DNA of 64,000 nt from Flavobacterium rivuli WB 3.3-2 = DSM 21788 (GTDB lineage: Bacteria; Bacteroidota; Bacteroidia; Flavobacteriales; Flavobacteriaceae). The stretch spans positions 186,001-250,000 of the forward strand of contig NZ_KB899967.1 of assembly GCF_000378485.1 (NCBI RefSeq). Reading direction: 5' to 3'. The notes under the pieces are model-generated. The model did no database searches. It had not been told where the DNA came from and saw only the letters and a program-made list of their open reading frames with translations. Of the stretch, positions 54,369 to 63,678 are shown piece after piece. The translations under genes were made by a program, and so were the position numbers. How positions within the stretch are numbered: position 1 is the first letter of the stretch; the number at the start of each line of letters is the position of its first letter.

Positions 54369-57107
54369 TTATTCTACAATTATCTTTACAGTATGCACTT
54401 TTTCAGAATGTATTTTAAGGATGTATGTACCTGTAGGAAGGCTTTGGTTTATTAGTGAAAAGTTATAATCGTTTACGTTTTTAGAGGTGTAAAACAGGTT
54501 ACCCGTCATATCAAACATATCTATCTGGTCTATACGGTATTTAGATTTTATGTAAGTACGCTCGCCCTCTTTTGCAGGGTTAGGATATACCATTAACTGG
54601 TCCTGCCCTTTAAATTCGTCCATACCTGCTGTAGGATCCATCATTGTAAAATTTATCCTGTTAGACACCTCATTATAAGAGTCATCGGTAAATATTACAA
54701 TAAAATACTCTCCCGGCTGTGTAGGCATGTTATTATCAGGGATAGTCTTAGTGCCTTCCGGCTGACCATCAAAATAAGTATAGCTTACAAGCGGGTCTAC
54801 GTTAGGCTCATCGCCCGCGTGGTAAATACCCAGCCAGTCTTTTATTATACCGGGAGCATCTGTCCAGGTAGCAATAATATTCTCGTTAAGGTTATAAATA
54901 GTCCTGTTTATACCCAGTTGCGTTATCTGGTTACCTACCTGGAAAAACAGTTTTTCTCCCGCAGTATTATAGCCATCCTGTAATAGGTATTGTGCATAAT
55001 AATAACCGTTTGCAAGGCCGCTGTAAGTAAAACTGCCGTTTGCGGTTGTAACATAATCCCATTGTGTAGACCCTATATTTCCAGGTGTTTGCCCCACCTT
55101 GTAAATACCTATCCAGTCGAGTGGTAAAGTAGGAGCATCTGTAAAGTTTATTACTACATCACTGCCCGTTTCATACGCCTGTTGGGTTGTAGTAAGGGTT
55201 ACATTAGGGCCTACATAAAAATATACCCTGGCGGCAATTTCTGTATAGCCATCATTTTCTAAAAGAGCTGCATAATAACGTCCGCTGTTTGCAATACCAG
55301 CGGTAAAGGTATGTGTGCCGCTTACCTGGCCATTTGTATACGCCCATAATAATGACGGTGTAGCACTGCCCGGTGTTTCGCCTTCCCTGTATAAAGCAAC
55401 CCAGTCACGGTTATTGCCCGGAGTATCAGAAAATGTAACAGTTATTGGTGCATTCTGGCGGTACGAAAGTGTATCAAGCTGTATAAGCGTGTTAGCAAAA
55501 CGGCTGTTTATTACGTTAAACGATTTTGTTTCGCTCCACTCGCTCCAGCTAAGGTTTTTATCGCGGTGGCGCACTTTTACAAAATACTGCCCGTTAGGAA
55601 TTTCATTTTCTGCAATGGTAAGTTTTGTAATATTAACTCCCGCATTAACATCTACCGAAAGGTCCGGACGTTCTCCGGCACCATACAGGTCTTCAAAATC
55701 ACGGTATACATCCTTCTCTATAATGTCAAAGTTTTCTGTTTTACCAACCATAAACTGCGTAGAGTTTAGCTCCTCGCTGCTTGTAGTAGTATAATCCGAG
55801 CTTTCTATAGTAAGGGGCAGGTTTACATCGCCGCCATCAAAAGCATTGGTTACGGCAGGTTGTGCCGGTACTGCAACACCTGTGTGTTTATGAAACGCAT
55901 CCATAAGCTCACTGTCTTTCCACTCATAAATACTGCCTATAGAGTATGCTTCAACATCAAATGTACCGTTAGTAACATCTACATCTATTATCTGATAGAT
56001 CCAGTTAGAGATGGTTTTTTGCACATCGTCAAAATTTTGCTCTGCAGCCATGCCCCAGTACTGATCCCATGCTACACCACCCGAAATAATTTGGTAGGTA
56101 GGTGTGTTTTTAAGCTGCCCCCTGTGGTACAGGTGGTGGTGTGCCCCAATGTGCAAAATATGCTTAGGCGATGTTGTTAATATAGGCATGGCCGAGTTGC
56201 GCACCCACGGAGAGATATCGCCTACATATTGTTCTGCCTGGTATGGCCTGTGCCCTAAAGATACTATCCAGGTTACGGTGCTGTCGTTATTCGCAGCCTC
56301 TACTATCTGCGCAACCCATGTAAGCTGCTGTACGCTGGTATGCTCTGTATCCATAGCAATAAACAATACGTTACCTACCTGGTTGGCATAATAATTCTCT
56401 GTACCCGATGATATTCCCTGGTACGACATCCCGTCAAGGATATAGTGGTCGTAATATGCCTGCATGGCAAGGGTACCGTATGTTTCGTGGTTACCCACAA
56501 GGGTTTGTATTGGTAAAAGGCCGGAAAGCTCCCTGTTCTTTTTAAAATGCACATTTTCATAATGATCCAGCGTACCTACGTCTACCTGGTCGCCCATCAT
56601 TACAGTAAGCGCAATATTATCGGAGGGGTCAAGGCCGGCACCCCAGCGTTGTGCTATTTTACGTTTTGCCGATGCTACAAGCGTATCAAAACGTGGCTCG
56701 TTCCTCATTTGGTTATCACCAAGGACAAGAAAACGTAAATGCCCATCGGCCGTAGCAGCCTGTCCCGGTGCAGGAATGGTTTTAAAGCTGTGAACTTCAG
56801 ACTGTGCTGCGCCAGTACGTATCCTATAATAGTACTTAGTATTTGCCATAAGGCCGGTAATCTGTACCGTATGGTAGTAGTAATTTGCAGGATAACCGGT
56901 ATCTGTCATTATCTGGTTTGTACCATTAACCGTTGTGTTTAATGTAGTGGGTGAATCGCCATACTCTACAATAGATTCTACGTTACTTTCAGTCTTCCAG
57001 TTTACATAAATGGAATTTGTTGTGGGTGCCTGCAGGTACGGGTACAGCGTTTGGGCATTAACCCAAAAACCGCACAGTACTAAAAGCAAAAGGTAAAGTT
57101 TTTTCAT
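54369..57107 (-). CDS. secreted purple acid phosphatase-like metallophosphoesterase with T9SS sorting domain
   Basis: A 912-aa exported protein. Signal peptide residues 1-18 end in VNAQ. An Fn3-like N-terminal domain (LYPYLQAPTTNSIYVNWKTE) covers to ~105. The metallophosphatase domain (~125-390) has GDN at 130-132, GDQVD at 172-176, GNHE at 205-208, LGHRPY and HIGAHHHLYHR. Three to four immunoglobulin-like repeats follow (each with a DWIGIYKVGQTPG / DWLGIYHAGDEP type motif). The C-terminus (~838-912, VYPNPAKEG, GTYILKI) is a type IX sorting domain. It probably hydrolyses phosphomonoesters outside the cell. Confidence 0.9.
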   Translation of the reverse strand: MKKLYLLLLVLCGFWVNAQTLYPYLQAPTTNSIYVNWKTESNVESIVEYGDSPTTLNTTVNGTNQIMTDTGYPANYYYHTVQITGLMANTKYYYRIRTGAAQSEVHSFKTIPAPGQAATADGHLRFLVLGDNQMRNEPRFDTLVASAKRKIAQRWGAGLDPSDNIALTVMMGDQVDVGTLDHYENVHFKKNRELSGLLPIQTLVGNHETYGTLAMQAYYDHYILDGMSYQGISSGTENYYANQVGNVLFIAMDTEHTSVQQLTWVAQIVEAANNDSTVTWIVSLGHRPYQAEQYVGDISPWVRNSAMPILTTSPKHILHIGAHHHLYHRGQLKNTPTYQIISGGVAWDQYWGMAAEQNFDDVQKTISNWIYQIIDVDVTNGTFDVEAYSIGSIYEWKDSELMDAFHKHTGVAVPAQPAVTNAFDGGDVNLPLTIESSDYTTTSSEELNSTQFMVGKTENFDIIEKDVYRDFEDLYGAGERPDLSVDVNAGVNITKLTIAENEIPNGQYFVKVRHRDKNLSWSEWSETKSFNVINSRFANTLIQLDTLSYRQNAPITVTFSDTPGNNRDWVALYREGETPGSATPSLLWAYTNGQVSGTHTFTAGIANSGRYYAALLENDGYTEIAARVYFYVGPNVTLTTTQQAYETGSDVVINFTDAPTLPLDWIGIYKVGQTPGNIGSTQWDYVTTANGSFTYSGLANGYYYAQYLLQDGYNTAGEKLFFQVGNQITQLGINRTIYNLNENIIATWTDAPGIIKDWLGIYHAGDEPNVDPLVSYTYFDGQPEGTKTIPDNNMPTQPGEYFIVIFTDDSYNEVSNRINFTMMDPTAGMDEFKGQDQLMVYPNPAKEGERTYIKSKYRIDQIDMFDMTGNLFYTSKNVNDYNFSLINQSLPTGTYILKIHSEKVHTVKIIVE

Positions 57108-57358
57108 AGTGTGTTGTTTTCTGATTTAGAATCAGCACAAAACTACCTTTACTAAGCACAATTACCCGTTAAGCCTGTTTTAACTAAAAATTGCCCAAAC
57201 ATTATTTAACATGTAATAAAATACTTATTTTTTTACCCTGTGGTTAATTTATTTTTAAGTTGTGGTATTGATCTAAAGATATTTATTATACCATTTACCG
57301 GTTACAATATACCTATATGTAGTCACTATTTAATAAAGTTTAAACACCAGGGACACCA

Positions 57359-57548
57359 GGTTTTTCACAAAGGACACAAGGCTATATGAATAAATGAGTA
57401 TGTATATTCCGCCACAGGCGGGAGGTCACGAAGCGGTGCGTATAGCCTTGTGTTCTTCAATCCTGGTTTACCGGATTGTCATCTTTGTGCAGATGTTAGG
57501 CCTGAATTTGTGTCCCTTGTGAAAAACCTTGTGAACTTCGTGGTAAAA
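57359..57548. repeat. composite inverted repeat in the gene-free spacer
   Basis: The arm at 57359-57386 (GGTTTTTCACAAAGGACACA, then AGGCTATA) pairs with 57441-57456 (15 of 16) and with 57511-57528 (17 of 18). The element's right edge GTGAACTTCGTGGTAAAAA recurs at 34714-34732. No gene is supportable between 57108 and 57707; frames there are repeat artefacts. Confidence 0.75.
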
Positions 57549-57569
57549 AATAAATTAAAGTCTGCAAAT

Positions 57570-57622
57570 AAAAAAGCTCCGGAGAAGCGGCACGTTGAAT
57601 TTACATACCGCTTCTCCGAAGC
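57570..57622 (-). terminator. terminator-like hairpin downstream of the araC-type gene
   Basis: CGGAGAAGCGG/CCGCTTCTCCG perfect 11-bp stem with a T run on the minus strand. It lies about 85 bases beyond the stop codon; a small GCTCC-TTC-GGAGC hairpin lies between. Confidence 0.75.
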
Positions 57623-57707
57623 TCTAAAGTTCTGTCTTTTATAATTTCTATATACATGGCGCTCCTTCGGAGCTTACAAAAGCAATTTTTAAGGCTTATA
57701 AGCCCTA

Positions 57708-58625
57708 TTAATTAAATGCATTCCTAAACTCTAACGGAGATAAATTGGTCTTGCTCTTAAACAGCTTGCTAAACGACTGCGAATGCTCGAAGCCTAAAGC
57801 AAAAGCAATCTCGCTAACCGATAAATCCGAGGTTGAGAGTTTCTCTTTAGCTTTTTCTATCAGTTTATCATGTATGTGCTGCTGGGTGCTTTGCCCGGTT
57901 TGCAGTTTTAGCATTACACTTAAATAGTTAGGCGATATATTTAATGCATCGGCAATATATTGTACCGTGGGCAGGCCATGTTTTTCAAGGTCATTACCGT
58001 TAAAATACCCATTCAGTATATCTTCGAGGCGGTTAAGTATTTTATGGTTGGCAATCTTTCGGGTTATAAACTGGCGGTTATAAAACCTGTCACTATAGGC
58101 AAGCAACAACTCTATCTGGGCAACAATTACATCCTGGCTAAAGTTGTCTATGTTAGAATGGTATTCCTGCGCAATATTTTGCATAATACCGGTTAGCATG
58201 GTTTCTTCCTTGTCAGATAGGTGCAGTGCCTCATGTACCGAATAGCTAAAATACTCATAATGCTTTATCTTTTTGGCTAACGATGTATTCCACAAAAAGT
58301 CAGGATGAATGAGCAGCATCCACCCTGATACTTTATAATTTTCGGCGTTATGCACAGAGAATACCTGACCCGGGGCAATAAAGAACATTATACCCTCATC
58401 AAAATCATATTCTAACTGGCCGTAGCCATATTTCATTTTAGCATTAAAATTCCGCTTTAGCGCAATAGAGTAATAATCTAAAACTATAGACTGCGGGTCG
58501 TCTTCGGTACGCTTAACATCATCAAAATTCACTACGCTTATAAGTGGGTGCTCCGGTTTAGGGAGCCCCCTGAGCTGATGAAACTGGCTTATAGATTTAA
58601 TCCTGAAAGGTTGCGTTGCTGCCAT
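57708..58625 (-). CDS. AraC family transcriptional regulator
   Basis: A 305-aa regulator: N-terminal cupin-like sensing region (PLISVVNFDDVKR...GIMFFIAPGQVFSVHNAENYK) and C-terminal double HTH (YIADALNISPNYLSVMLKLQ, VSEIAFALGFEHSQSFSKLF). It follows an epimerase gene by 33 bases on the same strand; regulation of that gene is an inference. Confidence 0.9.
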   Translation of the reverse strand: MAATQPFRIKSISQFHQLRGLPKPEHPLISVVNFDDVKRTEDDPQSIVLDYYSIALKRNFNAKMKYGYGQLEYDFDEGIMFFIAPGQVFSVHNAENYKVSGWMLLIHPDFLWNTSLAKKIKHYEYFSYSVHEALHLSDKEETMLTGIMQNIAQEYHSNIDNFSQDVIVAQIELLLAYSDRFYNRQFITRKIANHKILNRLEDILNGYFNGNDLEKHGLPTVQYIADALNISPNYLSVMLKLQTGQSTQQHIHDKLIEKAKEKLSTSDLSVSEIAFALGFEHSQSFSKLFKSKTNLSPLEFRNAFN

Positions 58626-58658
58626 ACCACAAGTTACTAATTTTTAGCAAAACAGCAA

Positions 58659-59552
58659 CTAAGCTGTAAAATAATAATCGTTATCAATATCCTCAATAAG
58701 CCCAATATGAGTGGGCTGCCAGTTAAGCTGCTCCTGCGTTTGCACAGCCAACGACGGATTATTAAACGCTGCAAAATGCGCAAACCATTCAAAATGTGCC
58801 GCAGCATCTCCTGCCGATTTGCTTACTACAGGCACATTAAGGTGCCTGCCTATAACCTCTGCTATTTCTTTAAAAGCAATACCTTGTTCGGCAACGCCAT
58901 GATAGCGGGTTAAACCGGATTCATTTTTTTCTAACGCAAGCCTGAATAGTTTGGCTGCATCAAACCTGTGTACCGCAGGCCAAAGATTTGTGCCATCTTC
59001 AATATAGACCGAAATACCTTTCTGCCGGGCAAAATTTATTAATATGGGCACAAAACCGTGGTCTCCCTCACCATGAACCGATGGCGGCAGGCGCACTACC
59101 GTAACACGTATTCCTTTTGCTGCAAGAGCATCGGCAGCCTGTTCTGTCTGGCGCGGGTTAGGGCTGTCCGCCGGGCGTGCATCATTTTCTAATGCAAGCT
59201 TTCCTGATGGAAGCAATGCCGTGCCAGATGTTACTATAAATGGCTTATCGGTTCCTGCAAGCACCTCGCCCATAGCCTCTATGGCACGCCTGTCTACCTC
59301 ACACATTGCTGCAAACTGTGTAAAGTCGTGTATAAAACCGGTGTGTATAACGCCATCTGCCTGGGCTACTCCCGCTTTCAGGCTGTCTAAATCCTGCAGG
59401 TCGCCATGATGCACCTGTGCCCCTGCTGCTGCTAACAGCTCTGCCGATTGTTGCGAGCGCGCAAGACCAAGCACCTCGTGCCCTGCATTAATCAACTCCT
59501 GCACCACCGCCGATCCTATAAAGCCTGTAGCTCCTGTTACAAATACTTTCAT
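58659..59552 (-). CDS. NAD-dependent epimerase/dehydratase (extended SDR)
   Basis: A 297-aa atypical SDR: MKVFVTGATGFIGSAVVQELI (Rossmann), HHGDLQDLDSLKAGVAQADGV, HTGFIHDF. In place of the extended YxxxK motif a PSVHGEGDHGF segment appears, as in NmrA/NAD(P)-binding proteins of this subfamily. Substrate unknown. It heads an operon with the AraC-type regulator. Confidence 0.88.
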   Translation of the reverse strand: MKVFVTGATGFIGSAVVQELINAGHEVLGLARSQQSAELLAAAGAQVHHGDLQDLDSLKAGVAQADGVIHTGFIHDFTQFAAMCEVDRRAIEAMGEVLAGTDKPFIVTSGTALLPSGKLALENDARPADSPNPRQTEQAADALAAKGIRVTVVRLPPSVHGEGDHGFVPILINFARQKGISVYIEDGTNLWPAVHRFDAAKLFRLALEKNESGLTRYHGVAEQGIAFKEIAEVIGRHLNVPVVSKSAGDAAAHFEWFAHFAAFNNPSLAVQTQEQLNWQPTHIGLIEDIDNDYYFTA

Positions 59553-59748
59553 AATTTACTGTTTTATTATTTAAAATACAAAGGTGCATACTATAAATAC
59601 CCTGCCTGTAGTGTAATCTATTAAAATTGTAGCCATTTCTTTAGTATACAATTACACCTTAAAAATTAACTATTGTTTTATTGCACATTTAGATAAGAAT
59701 CATAATTTTGCGTTAAATAAATGTTAATTTTATTTTAAAAGTAAATTT

Positions 59749-59756
59749 TATATTTG
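59749..59756 (+). promoter_or_regulatory. -7 element of the ATP-grasp gene promoter
   Basis: TATATTTG eight bases before the ATG at 59765, so transcription would start within a few bases of the start codon (leaderless or nearly so). Confidence 0.6.
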
Positions 59757-59764
59757 AGCAATTT

Positions 59765-60649
59765 ATGACGTTAAGTTCTCCTGTAGGCATTTTAAAAAAG
59801 ATAGTAGCAAAAGAATCTTATATAAAACTCAATGCTCTATTAGTTAATAAAGCATTTTGCACTAAAGAAAAGCTACTTTTCCCTTACCATAAATTTTCTA
59901 ACAGTGCTATATTATTAACAGATAAAGACCCGTGGAGAAACCATAAAACTCAGGAAAATTTTAGCCGTACTGATATTACCCTTGATTTTAAACGGTTTGA
60001 CACCAGTACAAATTTTAAAGGATATGATGTGGTAGTGCCTATAACCATTGATGATTTAATGGTATGCTCGTCTAACCGCGAATCTATAAAACAGGATATT
60101 ATTCCTATCCCATCTATAGAGGCTATAAATATCTGCCACAATAAAAACCTGCTAAATGCTACCCTGCAATCGGCTGGCTTAGGGCATTTTACCCCTGGGA
60201 ACAATATACAGTTTCCGTATATTCTAAAGGGCAAAACAGGCGAGTATAGCAAGGAAGCATTCATTATAAATAATGCCGAAGATGAAACTCTCTATGCAGA
60301 ACTACTTAACGACCCCAACTTTTTTAAACAGGAACTTATAGCAGGCACTACTGAGTATGCTACGCATATTGTATTTAAAAATGGAAAAATAGCTGCATCT
60401 GTAACGGTATGCTATAAATACTCTCAACCTGTGTACCTGCAGGGAAAAACAAAACAAATATGCAGCTATATAGTGAAATCAAAACACCTGGATGCATTTA
60501 CCCAAATACTAAACACCATAGGGTATGAAGGCTTGTGCTGTTTAGATTATAAAATACATAATGGTGTGCCAAAAATATTTGAAATTAACCCGAGGTTTGG
60601 CGGCAGTTTATCGTTATATTTTTTTAGCTTGCTAAGGCATCTTAATTAA
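59765..60649 (+). CDS. ATP-grasp domain protein
   Basis: A 294-aa protein with the ATP-grasp pattern: an N-terminal Rossmann-like segment ending PIPSIEAINICHNKNLL, the central YILKGKTGEYSKEAF (ATP-binding Lys and Gly loop), FKQELIAGTTEYATHIVF, and metal-binding CLDYKIHNGVPKIFEINPRFGGSL near the C-terminus. These resemble carbamoyl-phosphate-synthase-like ligases. The ligase substrate is unknown. No RiPP or NRPS gene is adjacent; the next operon is a two-component system. Confidence 0.82.
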   Translation: MTLSSPVGILKKIVAKESYIKLNALLVNKAFCTKEKLLFPYHKFSNSAILLTDKDPWRNHKTQENFSRTDITLDFKRFDTSTNFKGYDVVVPITIDDLMVCSSNRESIKQDIIPIPSIEAINICHNKNLLNATLQSAGLGHFTPGNNIQFPYILKGKTGEYSKEAFIINNAEDETLYAELLNDPNFFKQELIAGTTEYATHIVFKNGKIAASVTVCYKYSQPVYLQGKTKQICSYIVKSKHLDAFTQILNTIGYEGLCCLDYKIHNGVPKIFEINPRFGGSLSLYFFSLLRHLN

Positions 60650-60754
60650 TAAAGCTCTTTTTACACTATGTAAAGCAAATGTAAAAGCACATTAAATTAT
60701 GAAAACTTTAGTAAGAAACCCTCTAACCTAAGCGGTTATTAATTCTATTTGCCT

Positions 60755-60762
60755 TATTTTTG
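60755..60762 (+). promoter_or_regulatory. putative -7 element of the response regulator/kinase operon
   Basis: TATTTTTG 23 bases before the ATG, matching TAnnTTTG. Confidence 0.5.
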
Positions 60763-60785
60763 AGTTGAATTTTAAATAAGGTATA

Positions 60786-61232
60786 ATGAATGGATATGAT
60801 AAATCTGTATTTCTTGCAGACGATGACTTAGATGATTGCCTGCTATTTGAAGAAGCCCTGATGGAACTGTCTTCAACAGTAAAGCTTACCACTGCAAACG
60901 ATGGTATAGAGCTAATGCACATTCTTGACAAGAAAGTTCCTCCTGTGCCAAATGTAATTTTTTTAGACCTCAATATGCCTAAAAAAAATGGCTTTGAGTG
61001 CCTTACAGAAATTCGTGCTGCCAGGAAATTTAAGCATATACCTGTGGTTATATTATCTACCTCGTCTGAAAGTGATTATATAAACAAAGTGTACGACCAG
61101 GGCGCCGATTATTATTTATGCAAGCCTAACAATTTCGCGAAACTTAAAAAAGCCATATCTATGGTTTTAGATATAAATTGGAAAAACCACACCGCACAGC
61201 CATCGCGCGAGCAGTTTCTTATTGTGGTGTAA
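60786..61232 (+). CDS. single-domain response regulator (Rcp1-like)
   Basis: A 148-aa receiver domain without output domain: acidic pocket ADDDLDD at 11-17, phospho-acceptor Asp61 (IFLDLNMPKKNG), conserved Ser/Thr (STSSES), Lys113 in LCKPNNF. Similar single-domain regulators are phosphorylated by phytochrome- or PAS-type kinases. It precedes the kinase gene by 15 bases, so they form one unit. Confidence 0.93.
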   Translation: MNGYDKSVFLADDDLDDCLLFEEALMELSSTVKLTTANDGIELMHILDKKVPPVPNVIFLDLNMPKKNGFECLTEIRAARKFKHIPVVILSTSSESDYINKVYDQGADYYLCKPNNFAKLKKAISMVLDINWKNHTAQPSREQFLIVV

Positions 61233-61247
61233 TTTTTTTTGTTACCA

Positions 61248-63620
61248 ATGAACAGTACAAATAATTTTAAAGATGGCCAAACGGCGGCAGTGACCGAAAA
61301 GAAGTTTCAGAACGCCGTAATGCAGGCTCCCGTAGGTATGGTTATACTTAAGGGTAAAGATATGGTGGTAGAGATGGCTAACAACACCTACCTCTCTCTT
61401 ATAGACATTGATGCTAACGATTTTATAGGTAAATCTATATACCAATCACTGCCCGATGTTAAACAAAGGGTATCGCACCTGTTTGACCATGTTTTAAGCA
61501 CCGGCAAGCCATACCACGGTTATGAATTTGAATTTACCATAAACCGCTACGGAAAAAAAGAACAAACCTATTTTAATTTTGTTTACCAGCCCCTGCGCGA
61601 AGAAGACAATACCATAAGCGGTATAATTGTAATTGCAACTGAGGTTACAGACCAGGTGCGCACCCGTAAAGCTTTTGAGCAAAAAGAAACACAGTTTCGC
61701 AAACTGGTAAGCCAGAGCCCTATCGCCATGGCAATATTGCGCGGGCACGATCATGTTATAGAAATTGCCAATAATGCCATGCTCGCAATATGGCGTAAAG
61801 ACCTTGCCGAAGTAGAGACCAAAACACTTATAAGCGTTTTCCCGGAGCAGGAAGGCCAGCCATTCATTGGCCAGTTGCTAAATGTTTTAAACAACGGCAT
61901 TACCCATACAGAGAGTGAAGCCCTTGCCATTGTAAACTCGCACGATGGCAGCCGCGAATATTATCTTGATTACGAATACTCTCCATTAATAGAGATAGAC
62001 AATACCGTTAGCGGAGTAATGGTTACCGTAACCGATGTTACAGAGAAAGTTCTTGCCCGAAAAAAGGCAGAGCTTGCCGATAAACGCTACAGCGACCTGC
62101 TGGAAATGCTTCCGGTTGCCGTATTTACAATAGACACAGAGGGCTATCTTGACCTGTATAACCAGGCAGCTTTAAAATTATGGGACAGGGTTCCTGTAAA
62201 AAATAAAGATAAATGGTGCGGCTCGCACGGGCTGTATACACTCGATAAAGTTTTAGTACCTCATGAAGTTTGCCCTATGGCAACGGCATTAAAAGAAAAC
62301 AGGGCTATACTTACAGAAGCTTACGTAGAGCGGCCGGATGGTACATTAAGGCATGTTATAGCCCACCCCCAGCCCATTCATGATGCTAATGGTAATGTTA
62401 CAGGTGCCATGAATGTGCTTATAGACATTACCGAAAGGAAAGAAGCAGAAGTTGCCCTTACTGCAAGCGAGGAAAAGTTTAGGGTACTGGCTAACTTTAT
62501 GCCCCAGTTTATATGGACTGCCGATGCCAATGGTGTGCTGAACTATTTTAGTCAGTCGCTTTTTGATTTTACTGGCTTAACCGAAGAGCATGTATTTACA
62601 AACGGATGGCTGGAAATTGTACATCCTGATGACCGTAACAAAAATATGGAGCTCTGGATGGAGTCTGTCACTACGGGTAAAGAATTTCAGTTTGAACACC
62701 GCTTTAAAAGGGCCGATGGCAACTACCTATGGCAACTTACCCGCGCTATACCACAAAGAGATAATGATGGTAACATACAAATGTGGGTGGGCACCAGTAC
62801 CGATATTAACGACCGTATACTATTTTTAGATAAACTACAGGAAAAGGTTGATGAAAGGACACAGACCCTTAAACTTGCTAACGAAAACCTGGAACGCCTT
62901 AACGGGGAGTTAACTCAGTTTGCTTATGTTGCCAGCCACGATTTGCAGGAGCCTCTTCGCAAAATACAAACCTTTATAAGCCGTATTGAAGATACCGAAT
63001 GGGACAACCTTACGGCAAGGGGCAAGGATTATTTTAGCAGGATACAAAAATCATCCGGCAGGACACAACAGCTTATTCTTGACCTGCTTGCTTACACACG
63101 GGCAAATAAAACAGAGGAGCATGCTGTACTAACTAACCTTAATGAGTTGCTGCATAAGGTTAAAGATGACATATCTGACAGCCTTGCAAAAAGTAATGCT
63201 GTTATTACCAGAACAAATTTGCCGGTAATGAAAGTAATAAACTTTCAGATAGAGCAATTATTTACCAATATTATACTTAATGCAATTAAATTTACAAAGC
63301 CCGGGGAGACCCCTGTAATAGCCATAAATTCCGGTATAATAAGTGGTGAATTGCTCGATATTAAGGATGCCGATACCAATAAGGATTATCATCATATCAC
63401 TATACAAGACAATGGTATAGGTTTTGAACCCGACCAAAGCGAGCGTATATTCCTTGTGTTTCAACGCCTGCACTCTAAAGAAAGTTATGAGGGTACGGGC
63501 ATTGGGCTTTCTATATGTAAGCGAATTGCAGAGAACCATAATGGCTTTATTACTGCAAGTTCCCGGCCTGGCGAGGGTGCATTATTTAATATATACTTAC
63601 CTATTGAGGAAAACCTGTAA
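61248..63620 (+). CDS. PAS-domain sensor histidine kinase
   Basis: A 790-aa soluble kinase (start ATG at 61248; a TTG three codons upstream is less likely). Four PAS/PAC domains occupy about residues 20-530, then a HisKA domain with His564 (VASHDLQEPLRKI), and a HATPase_c domain with N box (NIILNAIKF), DNGIGF, GTGIGLSICK. There are no transmembrane helices, so it should sense intracellular or diffusible signals. HDLQEPLRKI is typical of cyanobacterial/bacteroidete kinases that pair with Rcp1-like regulators. Confidence 0.95.
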   Translation: MNSTNNFKDGQTAAVTEKKFQNAVMQAPVGMVILKGKDMVVEMANNTYLSLIDIDANDFIGKSIYQSLPDVKQRVSHLFDHVLSTGKPYHGYEFEFTINRYGKKEQTYFNFVYQPLREEDNTISGIIVIATEVTDQVRTRKAFEQKETQFRKLVSQSPIAMAILRGHDHVIEIANNAMLAIWRKDLAEVETKTLISVFPEQEGQPFIGQLLNVLNNGITHTESEALAIVNSHDGSREYYLDYEYSPLIEIDNTVSGVMVTVTDVTEKVLARKKAELADKRYSDLLEMLPVAVFTIDTEGYLDLYNQAALKLWDRVPVKNKDKWCGSHGLYTLDKVLVPHEVCPMATALKENRAILTEAYVERPDGTLRHVIAHPQPIHDANGNVTGAMNVLIDITERKEAEVALTASEEKFRVLANFMPQFIWTADANGVLNYFSQSLFDFTGLTEEHVFTNGWLEIVHPDDRNKNMELWMESVTTGKEFQFEHRFKRADGNYLWQLTRAIPQRDNDGNIQMWVGTSTDINDRILFLDKLQEKVDERTQTLKLANENLERLNGELTQFAYVASHDLQEPLRKIQTFISRIEDTEWDNLTARGKDYFSRIQKSSGRTQQLILDLLAYTRANKTEEHAVLTNLNELLHKVKDDISDSLAKSNAVITRTNLPVMKVINFQIEQLFTNIILNAIKFTKPGETPVIAINSGIISGELLDIKDADTNKDYHHITIQDNGIGFEPDQSERIFLVFQRLHSKESYEGTGIGLSICKRIAENHNGFITASSRPGEGALFNIYLPIEENL

Positions 63621-63641
63621 ACAAACCGACTCCATATATAT

Positions 63642-63678
63642 GAGCCTGCAAAGTAGTATTATGCAGGCTCTTTTTTTC
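63642..63678 (+). terminator. terminator after the histidine kinase gene
   Basis: GAGCCTGCA/TGCAGGCTC stem then seven T, 21 bases after the stop codon. Confidence 0.9.

Noticed and set aside
57450..57644. 64-codon frame near the composite repeat
   Set aside because: Translation of repeat and terminator sequence.
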